Source: Ascarosepion bandense (lineage: Eukaryota > Mollusca > Cephalopoda > Sepiida > Sepiidae). Taken from it: a stretch of 64,000 nucleotides of DNA. Below are positions 55,680-64,000 of the stretch, one piece after another. Made by a program: the position numbers and the translations under genes. Location: positions 681,501 to 745,500 of the forward strand of contig JBBBDQ010000446.1 of the NCBI GenBank assembly GCA_037127315.1. Direction: 5' to 3'. The notes below the pieces were generated by a model. The model did no database searches and was not told where the DNA came from. It was given only the letters and a program-made list of their open reading frames with translations. How positions within the stretch are numbered: position 1 is the first letter of the stretch; each line of letters starts with the position of its first letter.

Positions 55680-56551
55680 TAATGGGGGCTCATTTTCTCA
55701 TGCAACGTGATAGTAAATCGATGCTCTTTTTTTTATAACCACTCATATTGGGATCACTTTGTTTTTTTGGCGGGGATGAGTTGTTGCTCTTATTGTTGTC
55801 TTTTCTAGGTTTTCTTTAGTTTTTAAGATGGCATCTTCCTCGGATAATCCAAGAATGATTTCACTAAAAAAATTCGCAAAGGATTCAGTAGTTGAATAGA
55901 CACAAGCAAAAAAGCTAATTGCCCAGGATCGATTTACTTATAAGTTTGAATGAAAAACTAAACCCCCGCCTAAAATTGAGTAAATGTTGAAATTTTACAA
56001 TTTTTTTTGTCAGTCGGGAAGTTTAGGGTTTAATCGATAAGATTGCACTAAAAAACGTCAAAATTAATTGATAATCAACCAATTTACAGGTGGTGGTAAT
56101 GTCGTACCGGCGAGTGGTTCCAAAATGGAGGATCGATTTTCTATAAGGATGAATGAAAATCTGCGCCCCCATTAAAATTGTTAAAATATTTAAATTATTC
56201 CATTTTTTTTATGTCACTCGGAAAGTTTAGGGTGTAATCAATAAGATTGCACTGAAAAAGTAAAAAAGAAAAACAACAAATTTAAAGGTGGTGGTAGTCT
56301 CATTCAGGTCCACTAAATAAATTAGTAAATACCTGACTATTTGTATTTACTATAGTCAGTTTGATGAATTATGCAGTTGATAATACTTGCTATTGAGCCA
56401 ACGGATGATGGTTCGTGTACTAGTGTAATCCAAAAGAGAGAAATATTAAATCGCTATGAACCGTTGAAAATTTGATGACAAAAATAACTTAAATTCTATG
56501 TCTATGTTTAGGTATTTGTTTTAAAATATTTAACTGTCTATCATTTTTTTA
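55680..56551. repeat. Diverged direct repeat (about 204 bp), otherwise no gene
   Basis: 55928-56065 and 56132-56270 share gatcgattt, aagtttgaatgaaaa or ggatgaatgaaaa, aacccccgcc or gcgcccccat, ggaagtttagggtttaatcg and ataagattgcact. The family is unknown. The rest is unique. Confidence 0.6.
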
Positions 56552-56785
56552 TAATCATTTCACCCCAAGCAAGGCATTCCACTGCCACCATTGCGCATAG
56601 GGAAAAGTGATGAGAAAGGATGTTTAGATATAGGAAATGTCATAAGGAGGGTGATAGACGGGTAAGGATACCGAGGATGAGGGTTGGGTAGATGGGAAGA
56701 GTGTTTGAGAGAATGGATGCGAGTTAGTGTGTTAGGAGGTGTCTATTGACCTTAGATTTAATCTCCTGGAGATTGTAGCTGTTCT
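56552..56785 (-). mobile_element. jockey/CR1-like LINE 3' end
   Basis: aatcatttcaccccaagcaa, cactgccaccattgcgcata, then the usual 3' UTR to ctcctggagattgtagctgt. About 230 bp, 5' truncated just inside the stop codon. Confidence 0.8.
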
Positions 56786-56953
56786 ATTCATATATTTCAA
56801 TCTATTTATAACTATCGATCTATCAAACAATATTATTATTTATCTATATATCAATTTTATTTGTTTTTACCAATCTACCTATCACCGTCTTTTTATACAG
56901 TGGTAAAAGACAGCTTCCATTTTTACTGTCATGAACTGATCGATCTATAATAA
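56786..56953. other. No feature seen
   Basis: AT-rich spacer between a LINE tail and a SINE. Confidence 0.4.
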
Positions 56954-57562
56954 GTCAGTCATTTAAGTGCCATACGTGAAACATGCTTGGGCGATCATGT
57001 CTCGAAAGAGACATGACTGACTGGGCAGAAGATTATTCCGCAGTAGGTTGCCATTGCTTTCTGCGGTAGACTGGTTGCTAGCCAAGGCTATAGAACTGTT
57101 GGGACGCCCGCGCCTATTCGGCTCTAATGGACTATTCCATTACTATGTAAAGTAATGGTGGCATCTATGTAAGAGAGTGTGCCGAGCAGCCGATCGACAA
57201 GTCAGTCCTAGACTTCCGGTGACGACCCGGAAGTATCCATTGCTCATACTACGTCATACGACGGTTGAGACGATTAACCTTTATTCTTGTATTGGATACT
57301 AATAACCTTTGTAAATACTATTTTCACGGAATACAACGATTAACCTATTCCTGTTGTTGAGTTATTTATTCTTACTCACGACAAAACAAGAACCCAATCT
57401 GTCCTGTTATTTAACCCATAACTGGAGAGAAATGACGGATTAATACCTTTCTCAAGGGTATTTGCTCGTAAGTGAATGCAATGAATTCGGCTGGAATTCG
57501 AAATCGGCTTCCCGATTTCTCGTTCCGAGCCGATATTCACTGCACCACGACGCACATCCTGG
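56954..57562 (-). mobile_element. SINE S1 copy, split by an LTR
   Basis: The left part (56954-57096) runs from agtcagtcatttaagtgcca to aaggctatagaac. The right part (57394-57562) resumes ccaatctgtcctgttattta and goes through the tRNA-like head to accacgacgcacatcct. The LTR at 57097-57388 sits between, and agaac is doubled. Confidence 0.9.
57097..57388 (+). mobile_element. Solo LTR with perfect 5-bp target duplication
   Basis: 292 bp, TGTTGGGACG ... CGACAAAACA, flanked on both sides by AGAAC (57092-57096 and 57389-57393). The uninterrupted SINE has agaac only once. TG...CA ends with a 5-bp duplication fit integrase-type LTR retrotransposons. No internal region remains, so it is a solo LTR from recombination. 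It holds GACTTCCGG/CCGGAAGT and CCATTACT/AGTAATGG hairpins. The family is shared with 94-386. Confidence 0.93.
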
Positions 57563-57568
57563 ATAATT

Positions 57569-57882
57569 CAGTCAGTTATGTGCCATACGTGATACACGCT
57601 TGGGTGATCATGTCTCTAAAGAGACATGACTGACTGGGCAGAAAATTATCCCGCAGTAGGTTGCCATTGCTTTCTGCGGTAGACTGGTTGCCAGCCGAGT
57701 CTATAGAACCCAATCTGTCCTTTTATTTAATCCATAACTGGAGGGAAGAGACGGATTAATACCTTTCCCAAGGTTATTTGCGCGTAAGTGAATGCAATGA
57801 ATTCAACTGGAATTTGAACTCGGCTCCCCGATTTCTCGTTCCGAGCCGATATCCACTGCACCGCAACGCATATCCTGGGCAA
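57569..57882 (-). mobile_element. SINE S1, complete copy
   Basis: One of the best reference copies: agtcagttatgtgccatacg, hairpin catgtctc TAAA gagacatg, ggttgccattgctttctgcg, ctggttgccagccgagtcta, ttaatccataactggaggga and ttatttgcgcgtaagtgaat. The tRNA-like head follows, with B-box-like GAGTTCAAATTCC and A-box-like TGCGGTGCAGTGGATATCGG (both on minus). Confidence 0.9.
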
Positions 57883-58257
57883 TTATCTAGGAGAAAAATA
57901 ATACTTTTACCGTAACTTGTCTAGCTAAATTTTCTCCAGTTAAGTTTTGTGTCTTTCCAGATTCCGCATCACAAGAGCAGGAGGAGGATTCATTATTTAT
58001 TATAATAATAGTGGAAAAGGATTTGATTTTTTTCAGCCTGTAAAATCACTACCTCGAAAAAAAAAACTTACGCCGGAAACATCAGAACATTATAAAACCG
58101 GAAATAATTATTGGAAGCCAATTTTCAAGTCATACGATTAAACAATAGAAGACTTAAATGCAGTAATCCTAGAATTGATGAATTCAATAGCAAGAACAAC
58201 GACATCAACAATAAGGATAGCAACATTGAGACGGAAACAAAATTACGAAGAGTAATA
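57883..58257. other. No gene supported; possible exon-like frame
   Basis: ttttgtgtctttccag at about 57944-57959 looks like a 3' splice site. It is followed by an open frame to a stop at about 58141 (FRITRAGGGFIIYYNNSGKG, then FDFFQPVKSLPRKKKL). I do not recognise the peptide. It may be chance. Confidence 0.3.
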
Positions 58258-58445
58258 GTAACATACATATTTATATTATTCGCACTATTGTCCCCATATT
58301 TGTTGCCATTTGTATTTGTACGACGTTTCTGCCGTTGTACGCTCCGGCCTTCTTCAGGTGCTAGAAATTTCGAACCGAAACCTTTATCACAATCACCGGT
58401 GTATATCATCCCCATTCCTTGCGTAAAGCTCGATTGGAAGTCATG
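58258..58445 (-). mobile_element. SINE S2, body and tail (reverse orientation)
   Basis: Reverse of the S2 order: tail tttatattattcgcactatt, gttgccatttgtatttgtac, the GC-rich hairpin, then tagaaatttcgaaccgaaac, cacaatcaccggtgtatatc and aagctcgattggaagtcatg. The tail again matches the 108-bp satellite monomer. Its tRNA-like head is missing; the next S2 head to the right points the other way. Confidence 0.78.
58322..58357 (-). other. Hammerhead-like motif in SINE S2
   Basis: On minus: CTGAAGA, A, GGCCG ... CGGC, AGAAAC, GTC. The loop gagcgtacaa is conserved between copies. Same deviations as at 6089. Confidence 0.3.
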
Positions 58446-58464
58446 AGTTATGTCTTAAAGAAAA

Positions 58465-58572
58465 ATGGCACAGTGGATATAGACGTTAGTTAGTTCATGA
58501 CTTGACTCTTAGAGTTGTGAGTTCAATACCAGGCTACAGCAGTGGTGAACAATTAACTTTCAGGGCTAGCGG
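58465..58572 (+). mobile_element. SINE S2 tRNA-like head
   Basis: ggcacagtggatatagacg (A-box region) and gttgtgagttcaataccagg (B-box region) give a standard pol III tRNA promoter spacing. ggctacagcagtggtgaaca follows. It is cut after ggctagcgggaga by a LINE; the rest of S2 resumes at 59100. Confidence 0.75.
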
Positions 58573-59100
58573 GAGATTTTTTTTTTATAAGCGTTTCACC
58601 CCGAGCAAGGCATGTCACTGCCACTACTGCGCAGGGGGCTATGTAGAGTGGAGAAAGGCTAGTTAAATATAGGAAATGTCAGAGGGTGGGTGATAGGCGG
58701 GTAAGGATACTGAGAATGAGGGTTGGGTAGATGAGAGTGTTGTGAGAATAGTTGGGAGTTAGTGTGATAGGAGGTGTCTATTGACCCTACATTTAAACAC
58801 CTGGAGATTGTAACTGTCGGGAAAGCAGAGTTGTGGAAGGGAGTTCCACAGGCGGGAAGCGCGAGAAAAGAAGCTGTTGGAGTAGAATTTACGGTTACAT
58901 CTTATTTGTTTAACTGTAAAAGGGTGGGACCTAGTTGCTAATCTAGTATCTCTGTAAATTCATGCTTAGGCCTGCACCAGTGATCTAAGCTCATCGGAAC
59001 AGAAGCCATGAAAGTACTTGTAGAAGAGGCACAGGGAAGCCACATCACGCCGGTGAGAGAGCGGCTGCAGCCGGCTTGCCAAGTCAGTATCAACCACGTC
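58573..59100 (-). mobile_element. jockey/CR1-like LINE nested in SINE S2
   Basis: T run, agcgtttcaccccgagcaag, 3' UTR, then coding (gtgagagagcggctgcagcc at the far end). C-terminal landmarks gcgagaaaagaagctgttgg and ggtgggacctagttgctaat are present. 5' truncated in the RT thumb. The S2 body resumes directly after it. Confidence 0.87.
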
Positions 59101-59190
59101 ACAGTCATAACTTCCAATTGAGGCTTAACGTAAGGAATGAGAATGATATAACCCAGTCATTGTAATAAAGGGTTCGGTTCGAAATTCCTT
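59101..59190 (+). mobile_element. SINE S2 body, continuation after the LINE
   Basis: cataacttccaattgaggct, aaggaatgagaatgatataa and cattgtaataaagggttcgg match the S2 middle at 58370-58440 (reversed) and 61405-61450. It stops before the GC-rich hairpin. Confidence 0.75.
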
Positions 59191-59799
59191 GCACCTTATC
59201 GTGACTATCGAATTTTCGTCGGCAAGCTCTTGTGTTCGACTTGAATTCGAATCCTTCGCCGTTCAGTTCGAATATTTTGTCGTTAAGTTGTTGTTGTGTA
59301 TGCGAGTTCGAATCCTTCTTCAAATGTGTTGTGTCGACTTGCGTTCAAATCTTTGTTGCCAAGGTGTTATTGTGTACGCGAGTTTAAATCTTCGACGTTA
59401 AGTTGTTGAGGATTCCGGTTTAGGAATCGCCACAAAATAATGAATAACAAAACAGATCTTTAAGATAGAAAATAGGTTACATTGAACGTAAATATACAAA
59501 CTTGAACGAAGGTTAGTAATCCAGGAATACGATTATTAAGGAATATATATATATATATATATATAATTTTTTTGAAAGGAAGCCGAGCTGCAAATAGTAT
59601 ATCTGTGTAATATTATTCTGGCTGAGTGGAACTCAGAGCTATTATGACTACTGACGCGGTATTCTCTGTGTAACTTCGGTAAGTCTCGGTAACTTATGGA
59701 GCTATTACGATATTCGTACAATGTCTGACGTATCTCACTATGGTAGTAGTATATGCATACTCAAGTCGAGTCCATTATCATAGAAAAAGGGGAGACCCC

Positions 59800-59844
<45 letters not shown>

Positions 59845-59849
59845 ATCCG
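59191..59849. other. No gene seen; internal repeats and (AT)n runs
   Basis: gttaagttgttgttgtgtat and similar phrases (ggtgttattgtgtacgcgag, cgttaagttgttgag) repeat at 59280-59410 with tcgaatc or tcaaatct (about 55-60-bp unit). (AT)n runs at 59541-59564 and 59802-59840. Confidence 0.55.
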
Positions 59850-60000
59850 CAGACAGATCTGTTTGCTGTATCACAGCTCTTCAGTACGGTTAGACATCCG
59901 ACTGCTTTTTATCCAGGATTGAAACCTGACCGAATTGGCGTCAGTCGTCGATTCTACCTCTGAGCTACGGGCGCTCGGTAGAAGGAGGCAGACATTTTAG
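59850..60000 (-). mobile_element. tRNA-derived SINE (OR/Ceph-like) copy
   Basis: On minus: GCGCCCGTAGCTCAGAGGTA (A box) and CAGGTTTCAATCC (B box), a clear tRNA-type promoter. The body ctgtatcacagctcttcagt is shared with 10123-10275. Confidence 0.7.
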
Positions 60001-60119
60001 CGTGTATATTATCATTATACAATAGCTGAGAGTGCTCTAATTCATTGCTGAATGAACGATGCGTAAATGCCAGAGTAGCGACTGTTTTTCAAAGTCTTTC
60101 AGACTGCATAATCAGGGTG

Positions 60120-60838
60120 TGAGAGCGCGTGATACCGCAAGCCAACGATACCTAGACTTCAACTCCTACCACTCATACAATGTAAAGAAAGGGACCGTCC
60201 GCTGCCTACAACATCAAGCAAAATCATAAGCGGCGAGCTAGAGACATACGAACAGGAAAAGGTCAGTATAAGCAGTACTCTACAACGAAACGATTATCCA
60301 GTGAACATGACAATTCCAAAATACCTGGAAGGACGACTGCACGAGGATAACAACTCTCAGAAAACAGCCTCTTATGTAAATGGTTTCTAGGTGAAAATAC
60401 AAAGGATCTGTGGTCCGTATAGCATCAGGACGATCTTCAGAGTGGTTCTACACTTTGCAGGAACCTCTCCCGAGTAAGGCCCCAAACAGAGTGGGACATG
60501 ACTAAGGACTGTGTGTACGCCATTCCATGTAGCTGTGGAAAGAATTATAAAGGAGAAACAGGCCTCCCCCTTAAAGTAAGGCTACAAGAACATCGCATGG
60601 CCGTAACACGAGAGGAGATAGAAACATCAGGCGTGGCTGACCATATACAGAGTCGGTAAGTAGATCACCGGCCCCTATGGGATGAAGTTGAAATGATAGA
60701 GACAGAACGCGACTGGAATCTACGTAAACTTAAGGAATCAGCACATATGCTACGCTACAAAAATCTCCTAAGCCGACCGAACATAGATATGAATACAATA
60801 TGGAAACCAGTAATCAGGGGTGCCAGAGAAAATCATTA
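60120..60838 (+). pseudogene. Penelope-like element C-terminus with GIY-YIG endonuclease
   Basis: Plus coding in pieces: LDFNSYHSYNVKKGTVRCLQ, then ELETYEQEKVSISSTLQRND (post-RT linker), then CVYAIPCSCGKNYKGETGLP with LKVRLQEHR. This is the GIY-YIG nuclease with its Cys-x-Cys insert (the canonical GIY reads VYAI, YIG reads YKG). Next come DHIQSR, a stop at 60657-60659, WDEVEMIETERDWNLRKLKE, SAHMLRYKNLLSRPNIDMNT and IWKPVIRGARENH. GIY-YIG after an RT is diagnostic of Penelope-like elements. Several frameshifts before 60500. Confidence 0.88.
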
Positions 60839-60856
60839 GTGTCAAACTGCTATATG

Positions 60857-61140
60857 TCAGTCAGTTAAGTGCCATACGTGATGCACGCGTACGATCATGT
60901 CTCGAAAGAGACATGACTGACTGGGCAGAAGATTATACCCCAGTAGGTTGCCATTGATTTCTGCGGTAGACTGGTTGCCGACCAAGGCTATAGAACCCAA
61001 TCTGTCCTGCTATTTAACCCATAACTGAAAGGAAGAGACAGATTAATACCTTTCCCAAGGTTATTTGCGCGTAAGTGAATACAATGGATTCAACTGGAAT
61101 TCGAACTCGGCTCCCCGGCTTCTCGTTCCGAGCCGATTGG
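60857..61140 (-). mobile_element. SINE S1, nearly complete copy
   Basis: gtcagtcagttaagtgccat to tctcgttccgagccgattgg, with a perfect CATGTCTC GAAA GAGACATG hairpin. The head is cut in the A-box region. It lies just after the Penelope stop codon. Confidence 0.88.
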
Positions 61141-61285
61141 TAAAAAAAATACTAAAGAAAAATATTAACATCAAAAATATAATAGAAGAAACCATTAACA
61201 TCAAAAAATTGCAATACGAAATCTGGTAAAAAAAAGGTTACTGGGCATTAGGTTATAAATCCCAGAAATTCAATAGTCTTTACGG

Positions 61286-61600
61286 ACACATGGTCCACTG
61301 GATATAGACGTTGGTTAGTTCTTGTGCCCTGACCCAAAGCGTTGTGAGTAACAGAGTTAGAGGCAGATAACTCATGAGTACCAAAAGAGGCACTACTACG
61401 CAAGTAATAATGTTATAACCCAGTGATTGTAATAAAGTCTTCGGTTCGAAATTCTTAGCACCGGAAGAAGGCCGGAGCATACAACGGTCGAAACGTCGTA
61501 CAAATGACAACAAAGATGAGGACAATAATAATGCAATAACTCTAAATACTAGCTCATCTCAGAAATATAGACAAATACTAAAAGTAACCTACACACGTAA
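61286..61600 (+). mobile_element. SINE S2, complete copy
   Basis: tRNA-like head (ggtccactggatatagacgt, agcgttgtgagtaacagagt), then actcatgagtaccaaaagag, cagtgattgtaataaagtct and the GC-rich hairpin at 61462-61497. The tail acgtcgtacaaatgacaaca, agatgaggacaata, actagctcatctcagaaata, tagacaaatac covers essentially a whole 108-bp satellite monomer. This copy links the SINE to the satellite. Confidence 0.82.
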
Positions 61601-62412
61601 TTTTTTCTTACACTGATAAAGAAATGAAATTTGCTGCATAGTACAGACACCATGAAGAAAAATTGAAGAAAAATTGTGTATAAAAGTCGGACGATAAAAA
61701 CCTGCGCCTGTTACTAATAGATTTATGACCCACGGAACACAGAAAATATGTGAAATGTCATTTTAAGTCGCTATAATGTTTTCAAATAAAATTTTCTGCG
61801 AACAATGATCAGTGTATAATACACGTTGGCAATGTTTAAATCTTGTAAAAATGAATCTATCTTAAGATTATACGACTTATAAGATTATCGTTATCAGGGA
61901 AATTCAAAAAATTCAAGTTAAGCGAAACACCACCTCACCTTTTAAGTGCTTAGTCTTTGAACAAATGGCCGAAAGGCAATAGGGATGTTGAAAGCATCAC
62001 TAGAATTTTGACTGAGCTTGAACTGGACTCAAAATTTAGCTTGCAAGATGTAGCTGAACAGTGTCAAAGAACAGTGGATTTGCGACAAAATACAGCCAAA
62101 ATTAGGAAAAGTTATATATCTCGAATGGATTCGATTCGTCTCAAAGGGAAAATACTTTACAAAACCAAGTCCATGTTACAGATACGGCGAACTATATTTG
62201 AAGAGCAACTGCTATTTTACGAACAAAAATGAATCGACTCTGAAAATTTGGAACAAATGATTTCGTATTGTAAAGTTTAAAAAAGAAAAAAGTCAAATTC
62301 ATGAGTTCGGTAAACATAGTGTTGACAACAGACAATGCAGACAAGTGGCAATAAAGCAAACTTATACCAGTAAATATAAATAGAAGACATATTAACTTTT
62401 TAACTGGAAACA
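61601..62412. other. No gene supported; open frame at 61957-62232
   Basis: The 91-codon frame (MNKWPKGNRDVESITRILTE at its start) is charged and helix-like, but I do not recognise it. The rest is AT-rich. Confidence 0.35.
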
Positions 62413-62779
62413 GTTGTCGGGTGTAATGAAAGCTTTAAAACTAATCCATGGTCCTGGAGCTCAGACTCTTTGGACGTTGGCACGAAAGACTAAAAGGCAC
62501 TAGTTGTTTCCAGTTAAAGCGAAACCCTAGACTGAAAGAAAAATGAATGGATGTAAGTCAAACTTTGATTTCCTGGTATCGATATCATATTATTTACTTT
62601 CGTTGTAAACTGAATTTTGAAGGCTAAATAAGTCCTCTGAGTAAATGGTATCATAGCTGAGACCAAGAACTACAATTATACCTACTTAGAGCCAAACCCG
62701 AAGCAAAAACTAAAATAAAAGGGCTGACTAAAATACAGACATACAGGCAGATAAACAGACACACACACAAACATCTTGC

Positions 62780-62830
<51 letters not shown>

Positions 62831-62940
62831 TATCGATTTTTTGCACTATTGTAAGAACTGCAACCTTGAAAATTGTCTTTGTCTATGAGTGTTTCAAATT
62901 TGATTAAAATCGGACCACTCCTTCTATAATTTGATATCGA
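62413..62940 (-). mobile_element. HEL (Helitron-like) element, both ends lost
   Basis: It starts inside the hairpin side (tcgggtgtaatgaaagcttt), runs through ggacgttggcacgaaagact, cagacatacaggcagataaa, an AT run (62783-62829) and gtaagaactgcaaccttgaa. It stops at aaaatcggaccactccttct. The CTAG and TC termini are both missing. Confidence 0.65.
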
Positions 62941-63169
62941 TATCAGGAAATGTTTAACTGATTACCTTTCGAAATTAAGTTATCAGCTGGTATTTTACTG
63001 CAAATAATGGACACAATGTTATATTGGTTCGTATAAACTTCGCGATAGCATACTTAGATTGCATTTTAATTAAAAGTTAAAATTCAGAGCAGCAGCTATT
63101 TAGAAGTTAAATGAACATTTCAGAAAAATAAGCGAATTCGGGTTTACCTTGGGTCTAGAAATATTCAGA
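62941..63169. other. No feature seen
   Basis: AT-rich spacer. Confidence 0.4.
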
Positions 63170-63490
63170 AACCTAAACATATTTGGCAAAGACTGTAAAT
63201 TAATCACGAACCCCTACTGGCAGAAGACCGCCTGAACATGGACAGGAAACGAATTCATCAGATATATAAAAATAGAAAGGGGAATATGTTAAGGATGTGT
63301 CTTTTCACCGGATTTTTTCTTGTACAGTGAGGCTATTCTGAGAGTCCTTGAAATCATGCCAAAATCATCATCGTCGTGCAAAAACTGACAATATAAAAAA
63401 AGCAGAGGCCACAGTGCTGATAAAAGCGACTACGTGTCGGAAGATGTGGAAAGCTATGATCGCTTGCGTACTGAATAAACGCTGAACATA
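63170..63490 (+). pseudogene. RTE-like LINE RT fragment joined to its C-terminal end
   Basis: NLNIFGKDCKLITNPYWQKT, stop, IKIERGIC, stop, GCVFSPDFF, then a shift to LYSEAILRVLE (63300-63355): the RT motif usually reading RGVRQGCVLSPDLFN-Y. About 60 bp later the C-terminal motif KAMIACVLNK appears (63450-63485). Everything between is deleted. Confidence 0.65.
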
Positions 63491-63504
63491 AAAGAATACA
63501 GGAC

Positions 63505-63660
63505 CTAACGAATTCTTCAAGACAGAAATTAAATATTTGGGCCAAATCATCGCCAAAGACGGTACGAAACCAGATACAATCAGCGCAAATGCGAACAAGA
63601 ATTGTGTCAGCTTTACAAGCGTTATTATGAGCAAGCCGCATTCAACCTGGTCGGTTAGAA
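63505..63660 (+). pseudogene. Ty3/gypsy-type reverse transcriptase scrap
   Basis: The frame EFFKTEIKYLGQIIAKDGTK then PD matches the RT end found in Ty3/gypsy retrotransposons (motif F..-EI-YLG-II---G--PDP). About 50 codons only. It directly follows the LINE fragment. No LTR, integrase or protease nearby. Confidence 0.7.
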
Positions 63661-63689
63661 CCGGCTTCCTCCCAGATGAAGGAAGTCTC

Positions 63690-64000
63690 ATTGGGATTTA
63701 TTTAAGGACAGGTCCCAAGTCCTACGCTGTTATTTAACCCATAACTGGATGGGATTTATTTAAGGGCAGGTCCCAAGTCCTACGCTGTTATTTAACCCAT
63801 AACTGGAGGGAAGGGACGGATTAATACCTTTCCCAAGGGTACTATTGATTAAGTGAATGCAGGGTATTCAACTGGAATTCGAACTCAGCTCACCGATTTC
63901 TCTTTCCGAGCCGATATCCACTACACCACAACGTACATCTGTCACTAAAACTGCACCACAACGTACATCTGTCACTAAACGCTTACAGCACCTGGTATTC
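63690..64000 (-). mobile_element. SINE S5, cut by the window end
   Basis: The tail ggatttatttaaggacaggt and ttatttaacccataactgg occurs twice in tandem (63694 and 63748). The body follows, then a tRNA-like head with actggaattcgaactcagct and gagccgatatccactacacc. The phrase ccacaacgtacatctgtcac is duplicated (63927 and 63957). At 63978 the 5S-derived head starts (cgcttacagcacctggtatt) and runs off the edge. Confidence 0.85.

Noticed and set aside
61957..62232. 91-codon plus frame
   Set aside because: Charged, helix-like peptide but unrecognised. In 64 kb of AT-rich DNA, frames of this length are expected by chance.

Overview
This window looks like intergenic or intronic DNA from a large, AT-rich, repeat-dense animal genome. 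I found no host protein-coding gene I can defend. The mix of repeats suggests a lophotrochozoan, most likely a cephalopod mollusc of octopus type: jockey/CR1-like and RTE-like LINE tails, a dense family of tRNA-headed SINEs, Penelope remnants, long satellites and (AT)n tracts. That assignment is inference from general knowledge of such genomes; no search was possible. Nearly every open reading frame is either a broken piece of a transposon protein or an accidental frame through a satellite or microsatellite.

Layout. 0-10 kb: an LTR copy (94-386), a 4.2-kb array of a 108-bp satellite (1628-5872) joined to a SINE whose tail is homologous to the satellite monomer, a broken jockey/CR1-like LINE with a recognisable reverse transcriptase (7193-8415), an inverted-repeat element (9019-9414) and a Helitron-like element. 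10-20 kb: a GAA-rich tract, RTE-like LINE pieces in both orientations, the first 5S rRNA-derived SINE head (16471-16585) and two Helitron-like copies. 20-31 kb: three S1 SINE/hairpin tandem arrays, a 44-bp satellite, an array of back-to-back hairpins (26690-27812), an RTE-like LINE and an internally deleted mariner (30892-31528). 31-43 kb: a LINE-tail minisatellite, a 3.7-kb 52-bp satellite with an internal inversion, and several jockey/CR1-like LINE 3' ends, some tandemly duplicated. 43-54 kb: a palindromic DNA-transposon remnant, a tRNA-like repeat, an (AT)n-spaced tandem repeat, two 5S-derived SINE heads and a restriction-like-endonuclease LINE (52262-53822). 54-64 kb: a second LINE-tail minisatellite, a solo LTR with a perfect 5-bp target duplication inside a SINE, a LINE nested in another SINE, a Penelope C-terminus with a GIY-YIG domain, LINE and Ty3/gypsy reverse transcriptase scraps, and a third 5S/tRNA SINE locus cut by the window edge.

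Family names used here are local labels. S1 = SINE with a tRNA-like head and a tetraloop hairpin tail. S2 = SINE with a tRNA-like head, a ribozyme-like hairpin and a satellite-like tail. S5 = SINE with a 5S rRNA-derived head followed by the S1-type tRNA-like part. HEL = Helitron-like family. The sequence is best read as layers of insertions: retroelement tails and SINEs seed tandem arrays, and later elements land inside earlier ones.
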